A DNA stretch of 64,000 nt, from positions 1 to 64,000 of the forward strand of contig JABSTR010001232.1 in the NCBI GenBank assembly GCA_013339765.2, given 5' to 3'. Made by a program: the position numbers and the translations under genes. The DNA is from Haemaphysalis longicornis. Taxonomy: Eukaryota > Arthropoda > Arachnida > Ixodida > Ixodidae. A model generated the notes under the pieces. The model was given only the letters and a program-made list of their open reading frames with translations. It had not been told where the DNA came from and did no database searches. Every line of letters begins with the position of its first letter. The stretch's first letter is position 1. This document shows positions 22,121 to 34,806 of the stretch, one piece after another.

Positions 22121-23715
22121 ATAAAGCTAGCGTTTCTCTCACCTGCTTCCCTTTTATTTTTTTGTTACGTACCTATTGCGTCACAAAATAGGCACGAATT
22201 CCCGCCGCGTGTTCACTCTGCGGACTCGAACGGCGCTGCGGTGCGGCGGCGCAGAGGTCTACTACGGCAATGTTTCTCCGGCCGAGGGTACGGGCACTTT
22301 ACATCACCCCTTCTGGCGATCAAAGCCATCGTCCATTACCTTTTCGCGCGCAGCCCGAACTTCCTTCAAAATGAACCATGTTCACGGCTGCCGTGCCAGT
22401 AGTCGCCGTTTCCCGCGAAGAGCTACGCCCAATTTACAGGTTATGAATGGCGGCTCGAGGTGAACGAGCGGATCAGTCGGCTAAACACTCGCAATAAGTT
22501 GATTCCACGGGAGGTTATGTTTGAACACGCCGCACTTTACCGACAGCACCATTTTAACTAAAGTGTTACTTCTCGTCCCACCCATCCACTACCGCGCGCG
22601 GAGTACAGGAGAATGGCAGCTCTGGGGGCTTTCAGCTACGTGCAGTGGATCTTGTTCCTTTTTCCGATTCTAGACAAGGATCTTAAGCTGCTTCCTGCCG
22701 GGTACATTGCTTGAATATGCTTGGGAGCTCACCGTCGTAGATTTTTCAGTTCGCTAGCAAAACGAAACTGAAAGCATGATAACTGAAGTAATAGTGAGGG
22801 AAGCATCCGGCCTGGCAGTGTATAAAAGCTGCAGTTTGTGTTTTTAGGTAGGATTGCATGGCGGAAAGCTTTGATTTACGTTTATTTCATGTGCTAAACC
22901 ACTTCGAAACTGTTCATTTCAGGAAAAGGTCTACAAATGCTTCTCCTATGATCTCTCGCCGTTCACCACTTTTGTAACCTCATAAACCTTGGTACCAAAA
23001 CGCGTACGGAGCGTCGTCTCCTGTTTTCACACTTCAGGCATTTTCTGTCTTAATAAACTGCTAGTCGCGAGAATAGTATATTTAGATTCTTGGCACCATA
23101 ATCCATAGATACACATAAACTTTTTTCACTCTTTAGTGTCCCTTTAATATATAAGACGTCGCTGGTTGCTTCTTGTATCTGGGTTATTCAACATTTTCTT
23201 GGGGCAAAAATTGCATGTGTTTCGCCTGTATCGTTTTTAGTGTCCTACGTGGTCTTAGGGCGGAGTCATGTTGCGAGAGTGTGCAGTTAAGGAGAGACGA
23301 GATTCTTGTCCATGGTCAAAACAAGCTTGCGTGCATCGCTTTTAACTGGGCGGTGCCTGATAGTTTCTTGTACACGGGTGGCATTGAGGCTTAAAAATAT
23401 AGAGCTGACCAACCCAACCATCGGCCGTCTGCCCCCAGCAACTGTAGAACACCTGACTACGACGCCGGTAAGGCCGGCGACACAGCAGATGGGGCTAAGA
23501 ATCTCTGGAGGCAGACAGGCCTCCTCCGGAACTTCAACCTGGCAACGTTCAACGCGCTAAATCTGTCTAGCGAGGGAAGCCTAGCAGTACTATTAAGTGC
23601 AGAGCACTTCAGGGGCTCGCCTTGTCGTCGTAGCTCGCAGAACGGTTGATATCAAACGACTGCCGCAATAAGGCAGTCATGCGAGATAACAAGTAGAACC
23701 CGGCGTTCCGAGGGA
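22121..23715. other. Unassigned DNA
   Basis: I can support no gene here. Around 23500-23600 a frame reads RNFNLATFN..NLSSEGSLAVLL, which faintly recalls the start of a LINE endonuclease. It is too short to call. Confidence 0.35.
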
Positions 23716-23915
23716 AGGCTGGGAGGCGGCCCTGTCCGTCTGCTCGGACCAGGAGTCTCAGCGAGCTCTCGTCAATCGAGCACGGCCGGCGGCCTCGACC
23801 AATGAGATCCCTGACTGAGGAACAACAGCCAGGCTAGAGAGGCTTAACAGTCTGTCCCTCCGCTTAACTCTCTCTTTTACTATAATAAAGTTTTTCCTCC
23901 TCCGCCTTCTCCTCC
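23716..23915 (+). mobile_element. I-group LINE 3'-terminal fragment
   Basis: The translation AWEAALSVCSDQESQRALVNRA ends at a stop and is followed by a short 3' UTR with AATAAAG and a TCCTCCTCCGCC tail. The W(E/D)AxLxSxDxxxQxxLVxRA end is typical of I-group LINEs in this window (compare the LINE at 7744-10066). Only the last 200 bases are present. Confidence 0.65.
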
Positions 23916-24224
23916 TCTTCGTCAGGCGTCCCGCAGATGGTTCGAAAACCAAGCGGTCTAAATAGTCAAAACCGCTCGAAACTCATGAAATGCTGGCGCT
24001 TGTCATACATCTCCCCGTTCTTTAGCGAAAAAAAAAGACTGCAGGTACATTTCACGCAAAATATATGTAAGTAAGTGGCAACCCACGTTCGTTTATTTCG
24101 TAACGCTCATCGCGTTGGTTTTTGCGATAGCAAGAAAAACAAATTGGCCGCGTATCTGCTCCTTTCGTCGCAAATGTTGACAAAAGACGATATTCTTTGT
24201 CGACATTTCCCAAGTAAATGGCTC

Positions 24225-24345
24225 CCTCGCTTTCCCGCTCACCTCTCATGTTGCCCCTCTTGCGTCGCGATCCTCCCAAGGTAAACACGCTAAAAGTTTG
24301 CTCAAGACACTTTGAATTTGCCGCCTTTCACTGGTCCAGGCCGGG
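24225..24345 (+). pseudogene. Possible THAP-domain remnant
   Basis: The frame reads LLRRDPPKVNTLKVCSRHFE, then FAAFHWSRPGA. This resembles the second half of a THAP zinc finger (RRD..F.V...TKVCSRHF...DF), found in P-element transposases and some host proteins. The N-terminal Cys pair and the rest of the protein are not visible. It may be a scrap of a P-like transposon. Weak. Confidence 0.3.
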
Positions 24346-24773
24346 TGCCTCGATGCCAGCTAGCGCTGCCGTACGGCGGATACGCGCATCAATCAAGGCG
24401 CTCTACTTCAACGTTTGTAGAACCGCGTCGCCTTAGTCCACGTGCGTTCCAAGCTGAACCTGGAACCTATCTAGTCGAACCTTTCGTAACTGTTGCCGCT
24501 TGAATATGGCGCGGGTGACAGCAGGTGACAGGGTGATTTTTTTCGCAGTAGATGTAGTATTTCATTTCCGAAAAATCTAGTATCTATGAATATTTTTATA
24601 AAATAACTCTGTAAATACTCCTTGTGTATTAATTTTCTGTCTTATATTTGCGTAAGGTCTTGTTATTGTTCAACAATCTTGACAAGTACGAACGTATAAA
24701 CCGGACGTCGATGTTTAGATTTTGCTGTCAGTACATAAGACTATTGCGAAGACTTCCTCACGTCATCCCACAA
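24346..24773. other. Unassigned AT-rich spacer
   Basis: No feature is recognisable. Confidence 0.4.
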
Positions 24774-24784
24774 GTGTTTCATAC

Positions 24785-25440
24785 TCACCCTGGACATCAA
24801 GGGTGCTTTCGACAACGTTTCACACTCGGCAATACCTGCAGGACTCGCATCTCTCGTATGTGGAGAGCGCATGTATAACTACGACAGGGTCTTCTTAACG
24901 GACCGTACAGCGACAATTGGTCTTGGGTATCTTCGATCGTACACTTTCACGATTCAAGCGAGAGGTACCCCGCAAGGCTCAGCCATCTCGCCACTGTTAT
25001 TTAACATCACCATGAAAGACCTCCCACTGAAATTACAGTCAATTCCCCACATTAAACACGCATTATACGCGGATGACCTTACCGTCTAGACGCCTACTGG
25101 CTCCATTGGAGAACAGCAAGATACCTTGCAGCAAGCGGTTACCTTTACCATTCACTACCTCCAGACAAGAGGCCTCTAGTGCGCACCCGCAAAACCGGCT
25201 TTGCTGACACTCCACTCTCGGCCTTCTCAGAAATCTGCTCGAGGTATACCTGAACCTCAGCTCACCATTGCAGGACATCCAATCCCCAGCGTCCCGCACC
25301 TGCGAGTGTTGGGTCTCACAATACCCAAAGCGGCTCTGGAGTTTTATACCATTTCCCCGCTACATAAAACCCTGTCACAATTGATGCACCTTCTGCAACG
25401 CATCTCCCACCGCCGTCGAGGCCTTAAATAGCAAGTTACG
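24785..25440 (+). pseudogene. LINE reverse transcriptase, 5'-truncated
   Basis: Motif A Asp (TLDIKGAFDN), the RGTPQGSAISPLLFN block and the catalytic YADD are intact. A stop follows DDLTV at 25087. The thumb frame (LLTLHSRPSQKS...LTIAGHPIPSVPHLRVLGL) ends with a stop at 25429. Upstream RT motifs are missing. Confidence 0.85.
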
Positions 25441-25533
25441 CTCAGAATACTGCAAACTTTGCTTATTAGCCGCATTACGTACGGAACCGCGTAACTCGCT
25501 CTCAAAACAACAGAAAAGGCTCGGCTCAACACC

Positions 25534-26677
25534 ATGATTCGCCAAGCGTACAAAACTGCGCTTAGCCTCCCCACTGTTACTGCGACCCACAAACTACTAG
25601 CTTTGGGAGTTCACAACACGTGGGAAGAGCTGCAAGAAGCACATCATTCAGCTCAACTACGGCGCCTGCAATTGACTCCCACAGGTCGACAGGTCCTTAC
25701 AGCATTAGGGCTCCATCCGATACCCCCGAGGGAACAAAAACAATGCATTCCTCTAGCCGTGCGAGATGGCATCCGGGTGGCCCCAATCCCTCGCAATATG
25801 CACGCCAACTACCACCTTGGCCGCGGTGCTGCCCGTACTCGAGCCCTGACTGCGCAATACGGGAAAGACTCCACCACCCTATATACAGATGCTACCCCCT
25901 ACCCTGGGCGCGCCGGCCACGTAGTCTGTGTAGTTACTCATTCTGGCCAATGCGTCAATGCCGCCAGTACAACCACAAGCTCAATCGATATCGCCGAAGA
26001 AATAGCCATTGCCTGGCCTCCATTTCCCGCCCTGATCCAGTCACCATTCTCACCGATTCGCAGACAGCCTGCCGAAACTACCAGATTGGGCGAATATCTC
26101 CCTCAGCCCTCCTCATCCTAAAAAACTGCTCAACGACCCCTGACATCCGCATCGACTGCCCGGGCTCCTGGACACGCCGTAATCCCCGGCAATGGAGCGG
26201 CTCACACCGCGGTTAGCGATGTGAGCCGCGGTGTGAGCCATTGCCGACGGTGGCCAAGGTTTACCCCCAGAAGATCGACCCCACCCACTGAGTGGCTACA
26301 TGGAGATTCTCGCTCATTACAGGCAAACGCGCCGTCGCCTCCCACCACCACAGTGGCGCCTCTCACAAGAAAAAGCTACAACTTGGCGATGGCTACAAAC
26401 TAATACCTACCCACATCCCACTCACCTCCACCGCATGCTCCCCAGCCAACACGCTTCCCTCTGTGCTCACTGTCCCCAGCCTGGCACCCTCTACCATATC
26501 GCATGGGAGTGCCAACGTACTCCACACTTGCCCGCAATTCCCAACCCCACCTACGAGCAGTGGAGAGATTCCCTGGCCAGCCCAGACCCGGATGCGTATA
26601 TGCGTTTCCTAGTCAGTACAGCAAGCCATCACCTGAGCTTGCTTATGGGGGTTATATCACAGCATAAACGTACCTAA
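25534..26677 (+). pseudogene. LINE RNase H and C-terminal finger, frameshifted
   Basis: RNase H catalytic residues are all visible but in three frames: LYTDATPYPG (Asp, near 25885), DIAEEIAIA (Glu, near 25995), ILTDSQTACRN (Asp, near 26050) and APGHAVIPGNGAAH (His, near 26170). The final frame (26300-26677) carries CAHCPQPGTLYHIAWEC. The segment PIPRNM before the domain is shared with the 7.7-10 kb LINE. A hairpin-forming insertion at 26192-26243 breaks the region just after the His motif. Confidence 0.83.
26192..26243. repeat. Palindrome inside the LINE RNase H region
   Basis: GGCTCACACCGCGG at 26200-26213 is followed after nine bases by CCGCGGTGTGAGCC at 26226-26239, with GGCAATG and CATTGCC extending the stem. 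The stem is about 20 pairs with a small bulge. It looks like a templated inverted duplication and disrupts the reading frame. Confidence 0.85.
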
Positions 26678-26957
26678 AGCATACCAAACCACCCGTACTG
26701 AAATAAATAACAGCTAAAACGGACCTGCAATGGTTGAAAACCACGGTGTAGAAAAATATTCAACAGAAATGGGCGAAACCGACCAAAAAGGGGAAAACCC
26801 GCAAAAACGTACAAGAAGCAGTAGCTGAAACTAACTAAACGGCAACGAAAATACTCGAAATCCCTTTCACAACGCATAAAGTTGTAAATAAATTATATGG
26901 GCGATAACCAACGTTAATATTCATATATGACAAACCCTTGAAACCGAAAAAAAAAAA

Positions 26958-27032
26958 GCGGTAACGGGATTTGAACCCAGGTTAGGATGTTTCCTTCGCA
27001 GGAGCGGAACTACTACACTACGAGACCAGGTG
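26958..27032 (-). tRNA. tRNA-like sequence, probably pseudogene or SINE head
   Basis: On the minus strand GGTCTCGTAGTGTAGTAGTT resembles a tRNA 5' half with A box. CCTGGGTTCAAATCCCG is a good B box and T-arm, and an immediate run of T (26948-26957 on the plus strand as A) would stop RNA polymerase III. The acceptor ends do not pair well and I cannot assign an anticodon. A tRNA pseudogene or a tRNA-like tail of the adjacent LINE piece is more likely than a working gene. Confidence 0.4.
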
Positions 27033-27043
27033 GTTCTGAGCGA

Positions 27044-27241
27044 TTAAATTGAGGGCCACATGCACGTGTACATAGCTTCAAACACGCCCCTAGATGGCAC
27101 CACGCGTCGCTTGGCTGTGCTGACTAGGAAACGCATATACGCGACCCGGATACCCAGCTCAGCCTGGTGACCCGAGCAAGGACAGCCAGTCGAAGTCAAG
27201 GCATCCAGGACTAGGGATGCCTTCCACGGGGCGAGGCCCAT
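27044..27241 (-). mobile_element. LINE 3'-end scrap
   Basis: The minus-strand frame contains AYMRFLVSTAKRR, almost the same as AYMRFLVSTASHH at the C-terminus of the plus-strand LINE ending at 26677. About 33 bases match with few changes in inverted orientation (27111-27142 against 26594-26626). The rest differs. It is probably a related LINE end, followed on the same strand by the tRNA-like sequence. Confidence 0.45.
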
Positions 27242-27274
27242 TCATCAGCCTCTGCTCGACAAATAACATATGTA

Positions 27275-28537
<1,263 letters not shown>

Positions 28538-29230
28538 CTACAATTCCGTGCTCTTCTTGAACATACCTCCCACGGGGGAGGGTATTTGTCCACCTCTTGC
28601 CACGAATTGCACCTTCCCGCCTAGGTATGCCAGGGGGTCAGCAACGCAGACCAACTCTGTGCTTTTGCAGTTACCTTCTTTCATTTTTTTCTTTTTCCGA
28701 GTTATCCCCAGGGTCTCCGGGCATTGTTGCGCACACTCAAATTGGAGCATTGTTGTACCTTGTGCAGTATTGACAGCCTCAAGCTGTGCTACTGCGAAAG
28801 ACCACCTCCACCTCGAGAAGGAATAATAAAAAATCCACTGCCCCACCTCTATCGTCCTGGTGGCCACGTACTTGGTCGAAGTTTTGAGGGTGATGACCCA
28901 CCCTGCGATAGAGGCTTATTCCTATTTGCTCCTTGTCTTTTTTCTCCCACTTCCTGACCCCCTGTGAGACTGCCACTGGAAAAATGCTTGCCAGCCGCCT
29001 CAGGAGGCTGTGGTTTCATTACTTTGATGTCATTTTTTTTCAAGTGTGGATTGGCCTTCTTTCGGTGATCCTTCCAGTTTTATACCCACGTTGGTTGATG
29101 GATATAAGTTTGCCATGTCGAGCCCCTGGGTGGTCTGGTGGTCTTGTGCGGCAGTCAACCGTTCCTCACCCTCAGGGGGTGAAATCAATAGTGAACACGG
29201 CGGAATACCCATTAACCTATTCCTCTTTAG

Positions 29231-32200
29231 TTATATTATTTTATTAATCTCTTCTACTATTTGTGCTAGGAACTCCGTTAGCTTTTCGTCTTTTATTATT
29301 TCTTGTTTTTGTTTGGATAACTGATGTTTTAGTGTCTTCTTGAATTTACCTCTAAGGGATTTCGTCCTTGGACAGTCGTCTAAGTAATGGTCGAAACTGT
29401 TAGCTTCTTTTTTACAACTGCATATTTTATCATCTCTAAGGCCAAACCTATACAAATAGTGGGCGAACCTGCCATGGCCCATCACTGCTTGTCATACAAA
29501 ATGGTTTGTTGGGAAGTGACTTGGGATATTTTTAACGTTGGGGACCCATTGGTACGCCTGAGTGCTTGAACCCTCCTTAACCCATTCTTTTTGCCACCTG
29601 TCTAAAGCCTCTGCAAATAATTGTTTTTTAATTAAACGCTTTTTCATTGGGATGGGAAGTTTTTCTCCTTGCTCTGCTGCTGTTTTTGCGAAATCGTCAG
29701 CTAATTCGTTTCCCGGATTGCCTTTGTGACCCTTTATGTGTGCCAGTTGGATTATTCCCTTACCCTTATTGCTTTCTATTAGTTTTTTAACTTCCAAAAT
29801 CATGGGATTTTTATTATAAGGATTGCTAATGGCCTGTAATGTAAGTCTGTAAGTCTGTTATTATTTGTAGCTTTTTACATTCCTTGGAACTGATATACTC
29901 TATTGCCTTGGTTAGTGCTACCACCTCCGCCTGAAAGTTATCGCAAAATTTCGGTAAACCATATTGACAAAAATCTACCATACTCAAATTTTCATTCATA
30001 ACCACAAAGGCCGCACCTACTTTGTCATTTGATTTCGACCCATCCGTGAAAATGTGAAATTGACAGTCCTCTTCCTCTGAATGTTCTCTATTGTAAGGGA
30101 AAGCTAATAACTTTGCTGGGTGCCTTTCCCACTTGTCTATCTTATTTATTATATTTTTTCTATTGAATGCCACATCTTCCCATGTAAAAGGTTTATCTTC
30201 TTCATAATCTTGTACGTTTCTACCTCCTTCTCAATCGTAAGATGGATTGGCAAGATATTGCTTACTATATTCAAAGCGATATTAGGCGCTGTTCGATAGG
30301 CTTTGGCTACTTTTAGTAGAGCTATCCTCTGTATCGACCTCAATTTCCGCCTAATGTGACTTTTAGCTGAATACCAGAAGGGTGCTGCATATACAATTAT
30401 CCTTTGAATAGCTCTTAAATATATTATTCTTAAATGTTGACTTGTCATTCCTTTTTTTCTAGATGTGAATTTCGATAAATTCACCGCCAGCAGAGTTAAC
30501 TTTGTCTTTGATATAATTTAAATGGCTCATAAAGCTTAGGCGACTATCTATGATAACTACTAATATCTTTATCTCTTTCTCTACCTTGATATTGTTACCC
30601 TGCATCTTAAAAATTGGTGGTCTGTTCTCGTATTTGTTCCCAAGGACTACTGCTTTACATTTGTCCATACTAAAGTGCAGTTTTTTCGTGCTCGCCCATT
30701 TTTCAACTTTCTCTAAGGCTGCATTTGCTGCCGTTTCAATTTTACTCCTTGATTTCCCTTTAATTACTACCGTGATATCATCAGCAAATGCTTGTATATG
30801 GCAACCAACCCCAAATTTCTCATTCAGCAGGTCATGAATCATGAAGTTCCAAAACATGGGACTCAATGGTGATCCCTGAGGTGAACCGATGGGTAATTTG
30901 AACTCTAGTTTCTTAAAGCCGGTGTCGTATATTATAGTTCTGTTTGTTAAAACACTTGCGGCAATCCTAACCAAGTTCTCTTTCAAAGCCTATTTTCTTA
31001 CAAAATGCTACCACATGATCTGCTCTTATGGAGTTAAATGCATTCTTAATGTCTAAAGATATTAATACCATTGTTTCCCCATCTAATTTTGCTTGATCAA
31101 TTCGCCTTTTAATTTCTCTCAGTGCTTCTGACATCGACCTGTTATGTATAAAGCCAAACCGGTTTTGGAAAAGTGATTATTTTGTAAAGAAAATAATACA
31201 TCCTGGATTTCACAATTTTCTCCAACACCCTGCCTAGTAGTGAATTTATTGCAATTGGTCTATACCGTTCGAATTCATCTGTTGGGTTGTTTTGCTTTGG
31301 GATAAAGATCACTCTGGATCTCTTCCATTGTTCTGGAAAGTATCCAAAACTTTAACATCCTGAGTATACCCGATGAAGAAAATCCTTAATTACCTCATAG
31401 ATTCTTTGTAAAAGTCTGTACTTATACCATCTGGTCCAACTGCAATATCTTTCCTCAAGGCCCAAATAGTATATTTAATTTCCTCTTCTGTTATGTTGTC
31501 GTTCGTATTCTCAATATGTTCTACTGTGCTAGTGATATTGTCTATCTCCTCTGATTGCTGCTTTAAATTATAGAAATGGCTTACTAATTCCTCAACCGTT
31601 TCTTCGACTGATTGTGTCTGTTCCCCATTCTTCTTAGGTATGCCCGACAATACCACCTTTTTCTTATTCTTGTTCTTAGCTATTTTATAGGGCAATGTGA
31701 ATGGATTTGATGTCATGTTGGCACAAATTTCATCCCAACTTTTCCTTTTTCCTCTTTCGGATGTTCGTCGTACTGCATGTGAGCTTCATAATATCTCCCT
31801 TTATACTCTGCTCTGTGTATGTTATCTGATCTCTGATATCGCCTCCTGAGTGCCCTTACCCGTTTACGCTCCACCTCAAGTTCATCATTCCACCAACGCT
31901 TTGGCTCTTTATCCTTTGTGACATTTTTCGAGTGTTTTTCGACTAGACCTTCGAATTTTATATAAAAGTTATCAACTAAACACTTTACCTCGTCTGCTGA
32001 GCTTGGCTCCTCTGTTTCCCTATACCAAGGGTCATCCCTTAAATCGCGTAGTATCTTCAGTTCCCTTTTTTGGTTAATCTGCGTTCTTTCTGTTTTTCTG
32101 TTTTAAAAATATTTATCATGATGTACTTGTGATCACTACTCTTGTGCTGTTCTAACACCTCCCATTTGTTTATTTCTGTCGTTAACTCTATGGATGCCAA

Positions 32201-32594
32201 CGAAAGGTCAATCCAACTCTTCCCGTTTACCGTTTCAAATGTAGGGTTTGACCCCGAATTATTTAGAATATTTAAGCTATTGGCGTTGATAAAACTAATT
32301 ACTTTATCACCCCTTCTACCTGCTATTGACCCTCCCCATAAAGGATTTTTTGCAATAAAGTCCCCTGTAATTAGAAAGTGTTTACCTTCTACAGTATGTA
32401 GCGGATTCTCATTTCAACCATTATTGGGTTAAGATCATTTTTTGGTGCACAATAGGCATTTATAACAATTATTTCTTTATCTCTCCATTGTATTCTTGTA
32501 CATACTATTTCGCTCTTAACTAAAATTGGAAAAGCTAGGATATCTTCTAAATGAACAAGAATTGCCACTTTTGGGCAATATGCACTTGCCACTA
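29231..32594 (-). pseudogene. LINE ORF2: endonuclease, RT, RNase H
   Basis: Domains in minus-strand order: endonuclease second half (32594-32100, with KSEIVCTRIQ, WIDLSL and SDHKYI), basic linker (about 31920-31730), RT (31470-30460) with DIAVGPDGISTDF, FGFIHNRSMSEALREIK, ISLDIKNAFNSI, IGSPQGSPLSPMF and AFADDITVV, thumb (LLKVAKAYRTAPNIALNIV, near 30310), RNase H with FTDGSKSN, FQAEVVALTKAIEYI, IITD and HIKGHKGNPGNELADDFAK, then a GHGRFAHYLYRFG and CSCKKEANSFDHYLDDC end. Catalytic Asp residues of the RT and the RNase H D-E-D-H set are all visible. An 8-base duplication (29841-29856) shifts the frame inside the RNase H, and frameshifts occur near 31170 and 30990. Confidence 0.87.
32593..32594. 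repeat. Left TA target duplication of the 8.8-kb element
   Basis: TA here and at 41393-41394 flank inverted ends CACACTAAA...TTTAGTGTG. Counting TA once, the LINE endonuclease reading frame runs through without a break, which fixes the boundary. Confidence 0.7.
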
Positions 32595-32605
32595 CACACT
32601 AAACT

Positions 32606-32975
32606 TTTTAACACCCTTTAAGGTGCTAAAAAGGTGCACTCAACATTTTGCACTTTTTTGCACCTTTTAGGGACCAAAACATTGCTCCGGCACCCAATCA
32701 TGACGGTGCCACAAATTAAGGGGTGTAACTATTAACATTTTTAAACCCTTTAAGGTGCTAACAGGGTGTACTGAATATTTTGCACCCTTTTTGCACCTTT
32801 CAAGCGCCCAAATATTGCTCGGTCACCCCATATCGAGGGTGCCAAAATTCAGGGGTGTAATCAACAGTTTCAAAAGGTGGTGCGACCGTTAAAAAGGGTG
32901 CTAAAAAGTATTTCTTCTCGATTGGAATGTTACCCCGGCACCCTATCGTTAGGGTGCCTAAACGAACGGTGTGTG
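32606..32975. repeat. Subterminal tandem repeat of the 8.8-kb element
   Basis: Two good copies (about 32606-32729 and 32735-32862) and a partial third share the pattern TTTTTAACACCCTTTAAGGTGCTAA...TTTTGCACC...GGGTGC. Small internal palindromes CACCC/GGGTG recur. Such arrays near TIR ends often carry transposase binding sites. Confidence 0.75.
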
Positions 32976-32999
32976 AATGCAAGCATGCAAAATTGCACA

Positions 33000-33673
33000 A
33001 AAACAGGCTGAATGTTTAAACCTCACATTGCACTATTTCACCTCCCGTTGAGAGGTTTAAATATGAACTCTCCACATAGACCAGGGGAAATGCTCTAAAA
33101 TTGGTGTTCGTAAATTGCACAAAACGTGCTGAATGCTTAAATTCCACTCTGCACTAATCTACTTCTTCGAGTGTATCACAAGTTTCGTTTCGATGTCTGG
33201 GTGCACGGGAAGGGAAGGCTACAAAATGCCTCTTGTAGTCCTATAAATAAAACGTTTACGCGAGGCATCGGTGTCCTCAACGAAATCGCATTTACCTAAG
33301 AATTTGTTCCCGTATTATTATGCCCCGGACAAAATGTCCAACAAGACTTTCTTGTTGGGCTGACAGCATTCCTGTGGGGCCAATAAGAAGTTCTGTAGGC
33401 ACTCTATCGTCCCAACAGCGTAGTCTTCCAACAGGGAGTTTAACCGCGATGGCGTTTACCGGCTCGCCAACACGATCAGTGAACGCCAACAGACGCCTTG
33501 TTCGTAATCAGCGGCGCGAGCGCGCCATCACACAGAACCGACAGACGCCCTGAAGGTGCTTTTAAGGGCCCAAACAGCAGCGTCTATGTCTGGCATAGAC
33601 GCTAGACGTCAACGTTTGTGTTCTGAATTTTCCCTTCAATAAGTAAGTCAGACGAACGATAACATAACGATGT
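33000..33673. other. Interior of the 8.8-kb element, unassigned
   Basis: A 77-codon plus frame at 33320-33553 (starting MPRTKCPTRLSCWADSIPVG) has no domain that I know. The rest shows nothing recognisable. Confidence 0.35.
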
Positions 33674-33686
33674 GAAGATATGCTTT

Positions 33687-33924
33687 CACCCTCCGCTGTG
33701 GCTCAGTGGCTAAGGCGTTACGCTGCTGAGCACGAGGTCGCGGGTTCGATTCCCGGCCGCGGCGGCCGCTTTCTGATGGAGGCGAAAAGCAAAAACGCCC
33801 GTGTGTACGAGATTTCGGCGCACGTTAAATATCCCCAGGTGGCCAAAATGAATCCGGAGCCCTCCACTACGGCGCGCCTCATCGCCTGCGTTGCGCCGGC
33901 GCGTTAAACCCCACAATCAATCAA
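33687..33924 (+). mobile_element. Ruka-type tRNA-derived SINE, full length
   Basis: A 238-bp SINE. The head has an A box (TGGCTCAGTGGCTAAGGCG) and a B box (GGGTTCGATTCCCGG), then a conserved body (GCGAAAAGCAAAAACGCCCG, TTTCGGCGCACGTTAAA, CCTCCACTACGGCGCGCCTC), ending GTTAAACCCCACAATCAATCAA. A 13-base target duplication GAAGATATGCTTT flanks it at 33674-33686 and 33925-33937. I recognise it as the tick SINE known as Ruka. Transcription would be by RNA polymerase III from the internal boxes. It relies on a LINE partner for movement. It lies inside the 8.8-kb element and is therefore younger. Confidence 0.93.
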
Positions 33925-34806
33925 GAAGATATGCTTTGGCTCATACCACGGCAAGCACAATCGTTTGTTCCTGCAGCCTCGGTTGCTCTTCGTCCACAAC
34001 AAACTGAATCGGCTGTACAGCTTTCTTCGAGGGCGTGTATGCAGGGGTTCTATCTTCCTTTTTTGCGCAGGCCGACGGGGGCGGTCGTGTAAAATCATTT
34101 TCGCTCGTTGCTGCCGTTCTGCCTACCTATTTGCTGTACCTATTACGTCGCCGCCACCGCATGCTTCGGTCGCTTTCTAATAATCCCCACTTGTTACAAA
34201 CTCAGAGGTTTTCGAACTGTTAGCAGTCGTTTTACACGACGGGTTTGATGCGCCTGACATGCCAGGAGTGACATCGCTTGTAGTATTAGCGCGACGTTGC
34301 ATGTCTGCTAGACGGTGCCGGACAAACAAGCGTTATCAACGCCATAATTCTAACGGCACATTCCATTTATTTCGTGGTTACCGTGGCTTGCGCAGAAAAG
34401 GTTGGGTTGACTGCGATATCTTTTCTTGAGTCAAATAATGGAGGTTTGGCTGAATCGTTTGCAGCGCTAGCAATGCGGCCTCGTCTGCAAGACCGGTGCG
34501 TGAGAAACAAGCATTAGGACAGCCAGAATTTCAAAAGTGCAGCATAAACTAGACACAAGCGACAATATTTGCTGAAAACTTACGTAAGTATAGATATGTT
34601 TTAGGCGCCCCTACGGGAGATCTTAGAAGTGTACAAAGCCCAACCATCTCCACCTGACTGGTTAAATGTGTTGGAAAGTGTGGCATGGCTTCGGCCTTTT
34701 TAACAAGCGCGCACTAGCAAATGACGTGCTGATGTCTTTTCGCGCTTTGTAATTCTTTTTTTTGTTCTTATTGTGTATACCGAAGACAGGCAATAAAGAG
34801 GAAAAA

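Larger units (their letters stand above)
24774..26690 (+). mobile_element. I-group LINE with RNase H, 5'-truncated
   Basis: The element starts within the RT domain at TLDIKGAFDNVSHSAI (about 24785). It continues with FLTDRTATIGLG, RGTPQGSAISPLLFN and HALYADDLTV (24871-25089), then the thumb region to MIRQAYKTALSLPTVTATHK. An RNase H domain spread over three frames and a CAHC...H...C finger (26455-26520) follow. The layout and many blocks match the minus-strand LINE at 7744-10066, but the two differ too much to be the same family. Truncation at the 5' end is typical of LINE insertion. Confidence 0.87.
28538..32594 (-). mobile_element. I/R1-group LINE, 3' part (split element)
   Basis: This is the larger half of a LINE read on the minus strand, interrupted at 32593-32594 by the 8.8-kb insertion. 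Its 5' half resumes at 41393. Order from the break: endonuclease (SAYCPKVAILV, IIVINAYCAP, SWIDLSLAS, SDHKYI), linker with KRWWNDELEVERKR, RT with GPDGI, SLDIKNAFNSI, GSPQGSPLSPMFWN and FADDITVV, thumb, RNase H, then a C-terminal finger and a 3' UTR. RNase H after RT plus a Cys-rich gag-like ORF1 place it in the I superfamily (I, R1 or LOA group). Frames are broken at several points but every domain is recognisable. Confidence 0.88.

Noticed and set aside
23420..23620. Start of a LINE endonuclease (LATFN-like block)
   Set aside because: Only a dozen residues look similar and the catalytic blocks that should follow are absent.
26958..27032. Functional tRNA gene
   Set aside because: The T-arm is good but the acceptor stem does not pair and no anticodon loop can be placed, so it is kept only as tRNA-like.
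32606..32975. Direct repeats considered as a CRISPR array
   Set aside because: Units are about 125 bp, diverged, adjoin a TIR and have no regular spacers. The host is a eukaryote.
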